From Sporosarcina psychrophila (GTDB taxonomy: Bacteria; Bacillota; Bacilli; Bacillales_A; Planococcaceae): a stretch of 62,023 bases of DNA. Each line of letters opens with the position of its first letter. Within the stretch, counting starts at the first letter, position 1. The notes beneath the pieces are model-generated. The model had not been told where the DNA came from. It saw nothing but the letters and a program-made list of their open reading frames with translations, and did not search any database. Positions 53,229 through 60,252 of the stretch are shown here, one piece after another. The position numbers and the translations under genes were made by a program. Where the stretch lies: NCBI GenBank assembly GCA_020742515.1, contig DYWT01000318.1, forward strand, positions 1 to 62,023, read 5' to 3'.

Positions 53229-53300
53229 TTTCAACCCTCATCCCCTCTTTTTTTGTATTATATTGTATACTTCGACATGTAATCTAAAAATCCTGCAAAG

Positions 53301-53420
53301 TGAAAAGCGACCTCCATACAACTGTGGATGATTCGCTTTCTGGATTAATTTACCCTTAACACAGACGATTGGACAAATAAAGGATCGTCAACAGACGATC
53401 TCCTGTTGTTATAATGATTG
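53301..53420. repeat. terminator-like hairpin plus short hairpin repeat
   Basis: AAAAGCGACCTCCATACA..TGTGGATGATTCGCTTT hairpin (53301-53340), followed by GGATCGTCAACAGACGATCT (53379-53402). Same order of elements as near 46.0 and 51.8 kb. Confidence 0.55.
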
Positions 53421-53424
53421 GTAA

Positions 53425-53850
53425 GCCTTTGATGTTATCGTCAGCTTTTCCCCTACTTCACACTGTACGTGCGACTTTCACCGCATACGGCGTTCCAACT
53501 AATCCAACCCGATTCAATCATCAACACTTCTGGAATTGTAATATCCTCAGTGTCCCAATTCTTTCGTTTCAATAAGTCGGTGCCTTCCGTGGAAGGTGAA
53601 CCTCTATCAGTCTTACAAGAACCTTATTAATCGTTGAAGAACCGTCTTGCATGGTTGAATTAATCTTTCATTGGTCTAGTGGCTATCCCTCCACGTTATC
53701 AGCTTACAACGTTGAATTACATCTATTATGGCACAAACTTAGGTGCTTCCTATAAGCCTGTTAGCCTTGCATGTGCCTGTAACACAAGATGGATTTTTAT
53801 ATAGTTCATTCTTACTCATCCACAGCTAACCCTACATTCTAAACTCCCTA
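53425..53850 (-). mobile_element. ORF-less group II intron remnant
   Basis: On the minus strand, AACGCCGTATGCGG-TGAA-AGTCGCACGTACAGTGT (53493-53459) is a group II intron domain V, with the CGC triad and GNRA-like loop. Domain VI-like sequence GTAGGGGAAAAGC..GGCTTACC follows, and upstream AACGTTGTAAGCTGATAACG and TGGAGGGATAGCCACTAGAC are domain I-type blocks. No reverse transcriptase/maturase frame is present, and one domain V pair is C-A instead of C-G. It is therefore a deleted, probably inactive copy, or one needing a maturase in trans. Ends are approximate. Confidence 0.65.
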
Positions 53851-53855
53851 ACATA

Positions 53856-54425
53856 TTATTTTTCTTTTAACATTGAATACTTTCGATAAGCTTTATAGAG
53901 ACTGATACCAAAGAAAACAACCAGTAAGGCGGGAAGCAACTTCAAAAGGACAAATGGAGTTTCAAATAAGAATGCTTTCCAAAATAATGCACCTTTCATA
54001 CTCCAAAGACCTTCAAAATATAATCCCGAATGATCCTTGTAGAGCATATAAGAATAAGCCAAACACAGCATACCCAATGCAAATGAATAACCCATTAATC
54101 TTTTATAATAACTACCCTTTGATTGGCGATCCGAAAAGATTTCATTTTGATCATCCTCTTCTTTTTGCCAATACTGTATTCCACCCAGCCAGTACCCTTT
54201 TATATAAATCCAACCAAAATCTTCGTAAATTCCTTTATATTCCTTGAACTTTTTCTTTGGTAAATAATCTTGATAATCAAGTCGCATAACATATCTTTTG
54301 TCAGTTTTTTTGAAAGTGTATATTCCTAATCCACTAATATTTGTACAGCGATAGCCTTTTTGTAATTGCTCGTTCAGCCATTTCTCTTCTTTTTCAATAT
54401 TAAAAAATACGTTAAACTTCTTCAT
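53856..54425 (-). CDS. DUF2812 domain-containing protein
   Basis: 189 residues. The N-terminal domain KKFNVFFNIEKEEKWLNEQLQKGYRCTNIS..YTFKKTDKRYVMRLDYQ is the DUF2812 pattern (W-L-x2-x-A-x-x-G-x-x-L). Two C-terminal helices follow (about 115-132 and 148-172). AAGGGAG precedes ATG 54425. It overlaps the end of the PadR gene by 14 nt; PadR-DUF2812 pairs recur in Firmicutes and form a self-regulated membrane-stress-type module. Its exact job is unknown. Confidence 0.85.
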   Translation of the reverse strand: MKKFNVFFNIEKEEKWLNEQLQKGYRCTNISGLGIYTFKKTDKRYVMRLDYQDYLPKKKFKEYKGIYEDFGWIYIKGYWLGGIQYWQKEEDDQNEIFSDRQSKGSYYKRLMGYSFALGMLCLAYSYMLYKDHSGLYFEGLWSMKGALFWKAFLFETPFVLLKLLPALLVVFFGISLYKAYRKYSMLKEK

Positions 54426-54729
54426 TTGAATCACTCCCTTCATACAATGATAAAATATGCGATAGCCTTTCTTGTTCCATTTTCAAAATGTCGCTTCCTT
54501 CTGTAGTTATCAAATAAATTTTTCTCCGACCCGAATTCCCAACAGGTTCAATCCAACCATGTTTATTCAAGTTTTCAATTGCACCATATAATGTACCAGC
54601 AGCTAAAATAACAGTACCATTACTTATTTTTTCTATCTTCTGCATTACGGCATAGCCATGGAGCGGTTCACGTAGGGCTAATAAAATATAATGCATGGTT
54701 TCAGACAACGGCAATAATTTATGTTTCAT
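54412..54729 (-). CDS. PadR family transcriptional regulator
   Basis: 105 residues. SETMHYILLALREPLHGYAVMQKIEKISNG..LAAGTLYGAIENLNKHGWIEP is the PadR winged helix with the G-Y-x-I-x-x-x-I and G-T-L-Y-x-x-L marks. GAGGGTG lies upstream of ATG 54729. It overlaps the DUF2812 gene and probably represses its own operon through the palindrome at 54748-54767. Confidence 0.9.
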   Translation of the reverse strand: MKHKLLPLSETMHYILLALREPLHGYAVMQKIEKISNGTVILAAGTLYGAIENLNKHGWIEPVGNSGRRKIYLITTEGSDILKMEQERLSHILSLYEGSDSNEEV

Positions 54730-54747
54730 ACTCTCACCCTCTATTCT

Positions 54748-54805
54748 GTTCAACTATATAGTTGAACTTTATAACAATGTAATACAGTTCAACTGAATAG
54801 TCAAC
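54748..54805. promoter_or_regulatory. PadR operator candidates
   Basis: A perfect 20-bp palindrome, GTTCAACTAT/ATAGTTGAAC, at 54748-54767, plus a second, imperfect copy GTTCAACTGAATAGTCAAC at 54787-54805, just upstream of padR. Two palindromes in the promoter region suggest autoregulation. Confidence 0.7.
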
Positions 54806-54871
54806 AGCATTTTTTAAATTCATAAGGAACTTAAAGTAAGACTTTTATAATTAGGCAAAAATTTAATCTAA

Positions 54872-54912
54872 AAAAGTCGATCTCCTTTACGTTGGGAAAT
54901 CGACTTTCTGTG
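54872..54912. terminator. terminator-like hairpin
   Basis: AAAGTCGATCTCC / GGGAAATCGACTTT. From 54800 to 55220 no gene is supported; this hairpin, a dispersed repeat (54966-55055) and another hairpin (55150-55190) fill the space. Confidence 0.5.
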
Positions 54913-54965
54913 TAATCGTATTCAATTCAATGGCCCGATTGTTGAACTAAAGTTAAACAACACTC

Positions 54966-55055
54966 TTCAACTAACCTGCCCCGTTAGTTAAATAAGAACA
55001 ATGTTCTGTACTTTATTCGTCTATATTCACACGAATACCTCTTTAATTCGACAAA
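54966..55055. repeat. dispersed intergenic repeat, copy at 55.0 kb
   Basis: CTTCAACTAACCTGCCCCGT TAGTTAAATAAGAACA.. then TTTAATTCGACAAAAAACG; same block order as the copies at 40.2 and 45.9 kb. Confidence 0.6.
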
Positions 55056-55149
55056 AAACGATACATCCAAACACGGAACGGCCATTGCACGTTCGTATTG
55101 CAAGCGAGTGATACATGTACAACAAAAGATGACTGGTTGTTGGTAAATA

Positions 55150-55190
55150 AAAAAAGCGACCTGTCTCCAATTACTGGATAGGTCGCTTTT
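55150..55190. terminator. terminator-like hairpin of the recurrent family
   Basis: AAAAAGCGACCT..CCA / TGG..AGGTCGCTTTT, strong stem, marks the left edge of the prophage remnant. Confidence 0.6.
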
Positions 55191-55219
55191 GCTAGGTGTA
55201 TTAGATGCCCTTTATGTCT

Positions 55220-55778
55220 TTACTATATCATACTCTTACTTATTTACCGCAACTGTATGTTTCGCCGCGAGATCTAATATATCCCCTGGGATGATGGTTC
55301 GATCGCTAATAGCACTCTCCAAAATGGCTGTGCTCCGGCCGCGAGAGCTGTATCGACAATTATCTCGCGTCGAGCTTAGCTATTGAGCATTAACTCGACC
55401 TCTGCTTTTAAAAATCGACTTGAAAACTTCAATTCTTCACTCTCCACTGACAAAGGTACTGGAGTGTTCGTAGCGACTGCTCTACGTTTCAAACCAAATA
55501 CCTCGGCAATCTTGTTAACATGGCCACTTGCAACTTTATCAAGAAATGTAGCATCTTTTAACAGCTTGGCGTCAATCGGATTATCGATGAATCCTGACTC
55601 CGTAAGCAATGCCGGCATTTTAGACTCACGTAAACCCGCTAAATCACCACGCCTTTTTCCGCGATTGCGCCAATTAGTCGCTTTTACAACTGCAGCATTG
55701 ATGGCATTTTGCACTTTAGTGGTCATAGCGCTCACGCAACCGTTATAAATTCAATCCTCGTAGCCGTATCCGGACGAT
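55220..55778 (-). pseudogene. truncated phage N-acetylmuramoyl-L-alanine amidase
   Basis: The longest open part (55376-55735) carries the C-terminal half of an amidase_3 domain: VQNAINAAVVKATNWRNRGK, then KMPALLTESGFIDNPIDAKLL with catalytic Glu, then KIAEVFGL. Upstream a stop interrupts SGYGYED before IYNG; downstream, frames beyond the stop still read AILESAISDRTIIPGDILDL AAKH. The 5' half of the gene is missing and the remaining part abuts a portal gene fragment, so a deletion joined two phage genes. Endolysin-type wall hydrolase, not functional now. Confidence 0.75.
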
Positions 55779-56020
55779 TTAGCCTTGATATGGATAGAAT
55801 TCGCCTTTTACACCTTTTTTCTTTGGGCCGTTTACCGTCGTGTAGTTAACATCATGCCACTCGCTGAAATAACCAGAATAAAGGGCCTTCCACTGTTCAA
55901 TGAGACCGAAAAATTATCATTGTCTGGCACCGCCCGCAAATCGCTTACACTATTGATTGTTTTCGTCAATTTCATACGCTGAAACCACCTCCCGATTTTC
56001 GACATTAGCGATTTGAACAT
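55779..56020 (-). pseudogene. 5' fragment of a phage portal protein
   Basis: Frame 1 reads MFKSLMSKIGRWFQRMKLTK TINSVSDLRAVPDNDNFSV. A shifted frame then reads IEQWKALYSGYFSEWHDVNY TTVNGPKKKGVKGEF. W-K-x-L-Y-x-G-Y-x-x-x-W-H is typical of SPP1/A118-type portal proteins (expected length about 450-500 residues). Only the first 80 or so codons remain and they are frameshifted, ending at the junction with the amidase fragment. Confidence 0.65.
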
Positions 56021-56033
56021 TTATTTCCCCGCC

Positions 56034-57332
56034 TTAGAATTTGAGCCCAAGCTTCTGTCTGTTGTCCATAACGTAATACTGGAACATGTCGCAAGTATGA
56101 TCATCAATCTCAACTACCTTTGGATTAGCCGTTCTAAGCGAATCAGCATCCATCTGATACTTACGATGTTCTTGAATACCTGGTTATTAGATGTCTCCAA
56201 ATAATAAAAACGACCTTGCGCTAACAGGTCGTAAACGAAATCAATCATATCTAGTTTCTTTCCTTTAGCGACCGGGTGTAGTCTTATACTGCGGTCTATT
56301 AAATAGCTGATTCCGTAAAGCGCCTTCCGCAGAGTCGATTGTCGTCACGTCAATTGGCTTTTTATACTTCTTTCTGACTCCGTCCAACCATTCCTTGTAT
56401 TCGTCCGACAACTCACTAGGTGCCTTTTTATTGACCTTTCCAGCAGGTGAATAATAGTACGTAGCCAGCAGGATTACTTTTTTCTTAGCTGTTAATGCAA
56501 ATGCACCATGAGTAGTTGCCAACTGCTGATGCCCTGTGTCTGTTGCAGTATCTATCAAGATAATCGGGTCATTGCTAGGCAGCTCCAGTAATGGATGGAA
56601 GTGATTCATATTGTAGATGTTATCCCCCATACCAATTACATCGCCGCCATACATCCAATCATGATAATCTGGATCATTCTTTTGATACTGCTTAATTTTC
56701 TCAACCATTTGCTTTGAAAGGAATCCTTTTTCATCATCCAAGTAAGTGGAATGGTGCATGAAATAGTTTTCATCACCTATTTTGCTATCTTTCCATTCAT
56801 TTACCCACGCATACGGATTTCTGGGAGGATTGTAAGAGTAGTAGACCATAACCCGTCTATCTCCTAGGTCTTGACGAATGAATGTATCTTCAACAATGTC
56901 AATGTCTTCTATGCCGCTGAACTCAGCCAACTCTTCAAACCAAAGAGCCATGTAATGCCCTTTAGCAATGTTCATGGATTTCAGCTTTAAAGGATCGTCG
57001 ACACCGTGGAAATAGAACCCTGTTTCCGTCCGCTTATGCTTAATAACAAGCGGTGACTTCCCAAAAATGAATTCACCCTGGACACCCAACATGTAGATAG
57101 CCCACTTGATTTGTTCATATACGGAACCGGATAAGTACTTGCCAACCTTCCGTAAACAAACAACATTTCCCTCTTCATCCTCTAGGAAGTCGATAACAAG
57201 CTTCAAGCTAATAACAGATGATTTCATACTGGAACGTCCACCACTCAATATACTGTGCGGCTTTTCGTTCAACCAGAAGGAATAGAAGTTGCGATTCATA
57301 AGGTCCATGAGGTTAATCGTTTCAGTCGTCAT
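56034..57332 (-). pseudogene. phage terminase large subunit, frameshifted
   Basis: The open part (57332 to 56265, 355 codons) contains the ATPase: SGGRSSMKSSVISLKLV is the Walker A region (G-G-R-x-S-x-K-S), GHYMALWFEELAEFSG Walker B, and PIILIDTATDTGHQQLATTH the nuclease-domain start. It then shifts frame at TTPGR; VAKGKKLDMIDFVYDLLAQG and, after a second shift, YQMDADSLRTANPKVVEIDD continue to the natural stop at 56034. The full protein would have been about 430 residues, like PBSX-type XtmB. Its start overlaps the original end of the small subunit gene. Confidence 0.85.
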
Positions 57333-58191
57333 GCTGCATCGCCCGCTTCATTGCTTCTTTGTCGTTTACGATAACAACACGACTGCCGCCGACATCTTCA
57401 TTCTTAGTTTTTGCTTTCGCTTTGGCTATATCAGCCTTCAACTTCTCTTCCTGCAAGCGTTACTTATCATTTTCAGATAGAACATCGAAGTATCTGGATA
57501 GCATGTCGAGAGCCTTCATCTTGTCGAGTAGTTTGACAGACACACCATCTTTGCCTTGTTTGACTTCTGAAATAAGAGAACCATCCACTATGTCATCATT
57601 CTTAAAATCAACTTGGCTCATCTTGTATGTGATCGGCTTGAAGTTCGCATCCAGCATTACCTTGCCTGTTTCCGGATGCCGCTGTTCCATCTCAACATTC
57701 CCGAACTCCACGAAATCAGTTATATCTGCAAAGGCAATCTGAATGTATTTGTTCAGCACATCCATAGCATCTATGAAGATACCCTGTTGCATTTCTCCTT
57801 TAAGTCTTCTGACTTCCTCAGCAACCTTAGGAATTCTTATCAGCCTACTGCCTTCTACATGAGCACTGTTCCTGCTGTAACTAGCCTTGATTGCTGCCAT
57901 CGTCTGATTAAAGCTCTTAATGTAGTAAATACAAAAAAGCCTCTGCTTATCGGTCAAATCATCCGACAAAACAACAGGCTCTATATCATCCTTTTTCGGT
58001 TGCATCCTTTTAGTAATGGTTGCATCCTTTTTCGTTTTAGTTGCATCTTTATCGGATGGACCTCTTACCCAAGCTTCACGACTTTTCCTACTCTTCAGCG
58101 TACCAAGCTTCACATCATGTTTTTCAGCTAATGCAGCAATCGTTATTGTCGTTGTTTCCCATTCATGTTTGATTACGTCCCAGTTAACCAA
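57322..58191 (-). pseudogene. phage terminase small subunit with premature stop
   Basis: The open part (58191 to 57460) codes 243 residues: HTH start WDVIKHEWETTTITIAALAE, then LTDKQRLFCIYYIKSFNQTMAAIKASYSRNSAHVEGSRLI, the TerS/XtmA signature. After a TAA at 57460 the same frame continues RLQEEKLKADIAKAKAKTKN and on to TGA at 57322, overlapping the large-subunit ATG, the normal phage arrangement. One nonsense change thus removed about 45 C-terminal residues. The N-terminal DNA-binding part may still be made. Confidence 0.85.
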
Positions 58192-58240
58192 GTCACATCA
58201 CCATCCGCCTCCTAATCTTCTAACTTTTATGTGATTATAC

Positions 58241-58269
58241 TTTACAAATTATCAGTCAATTGTTATAAT
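58241..58269 (+). promoter_or_regulatory. promoter upstream of the tRNA-like sequence
   Basis: TTTACA and TATAAT with 17 bp spacing on the plus strand, followed directly by the hairpin at 58270-58300. Confidence 0.6.
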
Positions 58270-58300
58270 TTAGGTAGCCTATTAAATAGGCTACCTAAAT
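58270..58300. other. perfect hairpin immediately before the tRNA relic
   Basis: Arms TTTAGGTAGCCTAT and ATAGGCTACCTAAA with a 3-4-nt loop. It starts at the expected transcription start and ends one base before the tRNA-like gene; its role is not evident. Confidence 0.6.
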
Positions 58301-58301
58301 G

Positions 58302-58374
58302 GCGTTATAGCTCAGTTGGATAGAGCGCCCTTCTCATAAAGGGGTTGTCGGGGGTTCGAGTCCCTCTAGCGAAT
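58302..58374 (+). tRNA. tRNA-Met (CAT)-like, probably a pseudogene
   Basis: 73-nt cloverleaf: TA at 8-9, D stem GCTC/GAGC, anticodon stem CCCTT/AGGGG with loop CTCATAA (anticodon CAT), T arm GGGGG-TTCGAGT-CCCTC. The acceptor stem is faulty: GGCGTTA against TAGCGAA leaves the first two pairs G-A, and no CCA follows. It lies on the strand opposite the phage genes, with its own promoter and terminator. Probably a decayed phage-carried or attachment-site tRNA. Confidence 0.6.
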
Positions 58375-58382
58375 ATTATCCG

Positions 58383-58412
58383 GGATCTCCTTGAGGTTCC
58401 GGTTTTTATATG
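58383..58412 (+). terminator. terminator after the tRNA relic
   Basis: CCGGGATCT / AGGTTCCGG stem (with G-T pairs) and a TTTTTA tail on the plus strand. Confidence 0.65.
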
Positions 58413-58449
58413 CAATTAAAAAGCACCCCCGAAGAGATGCCTAGTAATA

Positions 58450-58698
58450 TTAATGATTCTCCATATACCTTTTGCAAGCGTCAATCATTTCTGTTAACGG
58501 GGTCGCGCTTTGCAACTCCATCCACGGAAGGTGTATTTTCTTGTTTTGAACCGCCGCTTTGCCTTTATAAATGTTTCCTTTATCCGCCATGGTGATTTCC
58601 CATAGCCAAACCTCGGTCATAGTCCCTATGTTCCCCATCGGTTTCACCTTTTCAATTTCTACTAAATGCAAGGTTGTGTTGTATACAGTATGTTCCAA
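58450..58698 (-). CDS. hypothetical phage cargo protein (82 aa)
   Basis: TTG 58698 with GGAGGTG upstream. Reads MEHTVYNTTLHLVEIEKVKP, then MTEVWLWEITMADKGNIYKG and ends IDACKRYMENH. Soluble, beta then helical. It is preceded by the same leader sequence as two neighbouring phage-region genes. No family recognised. Confidence 0.55.
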   Translation of the reverse strand: MEHTVYNTTLHLVEIEKVKPMGNIGTMTEVWLWEITMADKGNIYKGKAAVQNKKIHLPWMELQSATPLTEMIDACKRYMENH

Positions 58699-58706
58699 AT
58701 TATCAC

Positions 58707-58748
58707 CTCCCACTGACATCATTCGCCAAATAAGGTGTAAATCCTTTT
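58707..58748 (-). repeat. conserved phage-gene leader, copy 2
   Basis: Minus strand AAAGGATTTACACCTTATTT GGCGAATGATGTCAGTGGGAGG, directly upstream of the gene starting at 58698. Confidence 0.6.
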
Positions 58749-58797
58749 AATCACCTTTATTGGCAGGAAAAGAAAAAGCACTACAATGGGCGTAATA

Positions 58798-59250
58798 CTA
58801 AAAATAAAATCTAGCTTTTGTTCTATACTTTTTCCCACTTGCATCCATGTAAAAAGCATATGTTTTTAATTTCCTCTTATTTTGATTCTTATAATAGTTT
58901 CGGATGTCTTGGTAATTCAGCTTATGTTCATAAAACTCACCCGGCTTTAACAATTTATCCACTCTGTGACTACCATCTAAAAATATCATTCTTTCATTGC
59001 TTCGGCTATTCAATTGGATAGTTGCTTCGGATAAATGAATAGGAATTAATCCTTGATTCACTATCTCAATTGTCATATGAACTGGATGCTTTGAAACTCC
59101 GTGATTATCCACTATATGACCGAGACTAGCAGAAACTTTAGCGCTTGGTTTTCTATCTCTTCTTGATAAATATAAAGCAACAACTACTGCACTAATTGTT
59201 CCTATAGCTGTTAACCAATCAGAAATATTGCCTATATCATAAATAATCAC
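58798..59250 (-). CDS. hypothetical membrane-anchored phage-region protein
   Basis: 150 residues from GTG 59250 (AGAGAGGTGGGG upstream). An N-terminal helix NISDWLTAIGTISAVVVALYL is followed by a basic stop-transfer SRRDRKP and a beta-rich domain with N-x-G-x-x-P-I-H-L (EIVNQGLIPIHLSEATIQL). The Ig-like/NEW3-type strand pattern is seen in many small prophage and host accessory proteins. No specific family or function known. Confidence 0.55.
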   Translation of the reverse strand: MIIYDIGNISDWLTAIGTISAVVVALYLSRRDRKPSAKVSASLGHIVDNHGVSKHPVHMTIEIVNQGLIPIHLSEATIQLNSRSNERMIFLDGSHRVDKLLKPGEFYEHKLNYQDIRNYYKNQNKRKLKTYAFYMDASGKKYRTKARFYF

Positions 59251-59256
59251 GATCCC

Positions 59257-59298
59257 CACCTCTCTGACAATATTCGTCAAAGAAAGTGAAAATCCTTT
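59257..59298 (-). repeat. conserved phage-gene leader, copy 3
   Basis: Minus strand AAAGGATTTTCACTTTCTTT GACGAATATTGTCAGAGAGG, directly upstream of GTG 59250; more diverged than the other two copies. Confidence 0.55.
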
Positions 59299-59530
59299 AT
59301 ATATTCTTTACACCCTCAAAACTACACGCCATATCAAGTCCTTCTGTCAGCTAACGGTAGTCGTTTACCTACTAGCCCTCGATTATTTTATGACATCTGG
59401 CATATAGTTTTCAAAGCATAAAGAAATCACCCGTATTCGGGGGAATTTGTAGCCAAGGCGTACTCTCGCATCCCAAGACCACCCAACTCCCCGACCTGCC
59501 TTTAAGTATATCAATGTGATTGAATGCTCG

Positions 59531-59947
59531 TCACTTCTCCGACGTATCCGACATTTGCGACATCTTCCGTATGATCGTATCTTTAATTCTCCCGATATGC
59601 CGATCCGATAGAGCCATATGATTCCCAATCCATCGCAAACTTTTTCCTTCAAGCAACCAATGCAATACCTCAATCTCCCGGTCAACCGTAATCAAATGAA
59701 TATTATCCTGCACCATCTTTATTTTTTGCTCGTAATCACTAATCTTTTTCCACCGCTTTTCCCGTCTTGAAAACTCTTGATAAATAGGATCACTATGACC
59801 CCCAGCCGCTTTTGGCATAGCTGCCTCTAATCCGTACTGAGCTGTAAAGTTACCACCAACCTCATTCAATCCCTCGCGCATGATCCTCACACTATTTATC
59901 ATCCAGTGATAATCCTTTAACAACTGCTCAATCTGTTTCTCCGTCAT
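59531..59947 (-). CDS. phage transcriptional regulator, RinA/sigma-70 region 4-like
   Basis: 138 residues: helical N-terminus (EQLLKDYHWMINSVRIMREG), a central coiled-coil-like region (RREKRWKKISDYEQKIKMVQDNIHLI), and a C-terminal HTH (EIEVLHWLLEGKSLRWIGNH, then MALSDRHIGRIKDTIIRKM) like sigma-70 region 4. It fits RinA/ArpU-type regulators that switch on phage late or packaging genes, and it lies upstream of the terminase genes as expected. GGGGGG precedes the ATG. Appears intact even though its targets are decayed. Confidence 0.7.
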   Translation of the reverse strand: MTEKQIEQLLKDYHWMINSVRIMREGLNEVGGNFTAQYGLEAAMPKAAGGHSDPIYQEFSRREKRWKKISDYEQKIKMVQDNIHLITVDREIEVLHWLLEGKSLRWIGNHMALSDRHIGRIKDTIIRKMSQMSDTSEK

Positions 59948-60038
59948 TAGCCCGCCCCCTATTTATCGTTTACGAATTGGCCCGTTCACCCGTTTGTACG
60001 TCTGTCGATAAGTACCCATCAATTCAGCTCATTCACTA

Positions 60039-60143
60039 TCAGACAACTATTCTTTCCGCTTCCGCAGTCCCCTTCTTGTCTACTTCGTCTGCACAAGCAT
60101 CAGAAAGTCCATTTTCAACTAGGTACTCTTGCGACGATTTCAT
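60039..60143 (-). CDS. 34-aa phage-type peptide
   Basis: MKSSQEYLVENGLSDACADE and VDKKGTAEAERIVV; AAAAGGAGTGAGGG precedes the ATG. Acidic, helical, soluble. Short proteins of this type are frequent near phage late regulators. No family named. Confidence 0.5.
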   Translation of the reverse strand: MKSSQEYLVENGLSDACADEVDKKGTAEAERIVV

Positions 60144-60164
60144 TTCCCTCACTCCTTTTTTGAA

Positions 60165-60225
60165 ATAAAAGAAGAGGACAACAAATGATACAGCGCAATG
60201 CTGTAATCAATCGTTGTCCTCTGGT
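60165..60225 (-). terminator. complete terminator downstream of the defence-like genes
   Basis: AGAGGACAAC / GTTGTCCTCT with an inner ACAGC..GCTGT hairpin, minus-strand tail TCTTTTATTTC. It overlaps the left 61-bp direct repeat. Confidence 0.75.
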
Positions 60226-60240
60226 TGGCCAGGGGGGACT
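60180..60240. repeat. 61-bp direct repeat, left copy
   Basis: Identical to 60783-60843 except for one base. Ends ..GGTTGGCCAGGGGGGACT. Lies directly after the two-helix membrane protein gene. Confidence 0.9.
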
Positions 60241-60252
60241 ATTTTTTTATAA

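Larger units (their letters stand above)
55220..60143 (-). mobile_element. decayed prophage remnant
   Basis: Minus-strand order: small gene, RinA-like regulator, two small cargo genes, tRNA relic, terminase small and large subunits, portal start, then directly amidase end. No integrase, capsid, tail or repressor genes remain. The terminase genes carry a stop and frameshifts, and portal and amidase are fused by deletion. The group is too degraded to be mobile. Left end approximate; the right end may lie in the defence genes. Confidence 0.75.

Noticed and set aside
59383..59685. 100-codon minus-strand frame overlapping the RinA-like gene
   Set aside because: Alternate frame of the regulator gene and its downstream duplicated sequence; no independent support.
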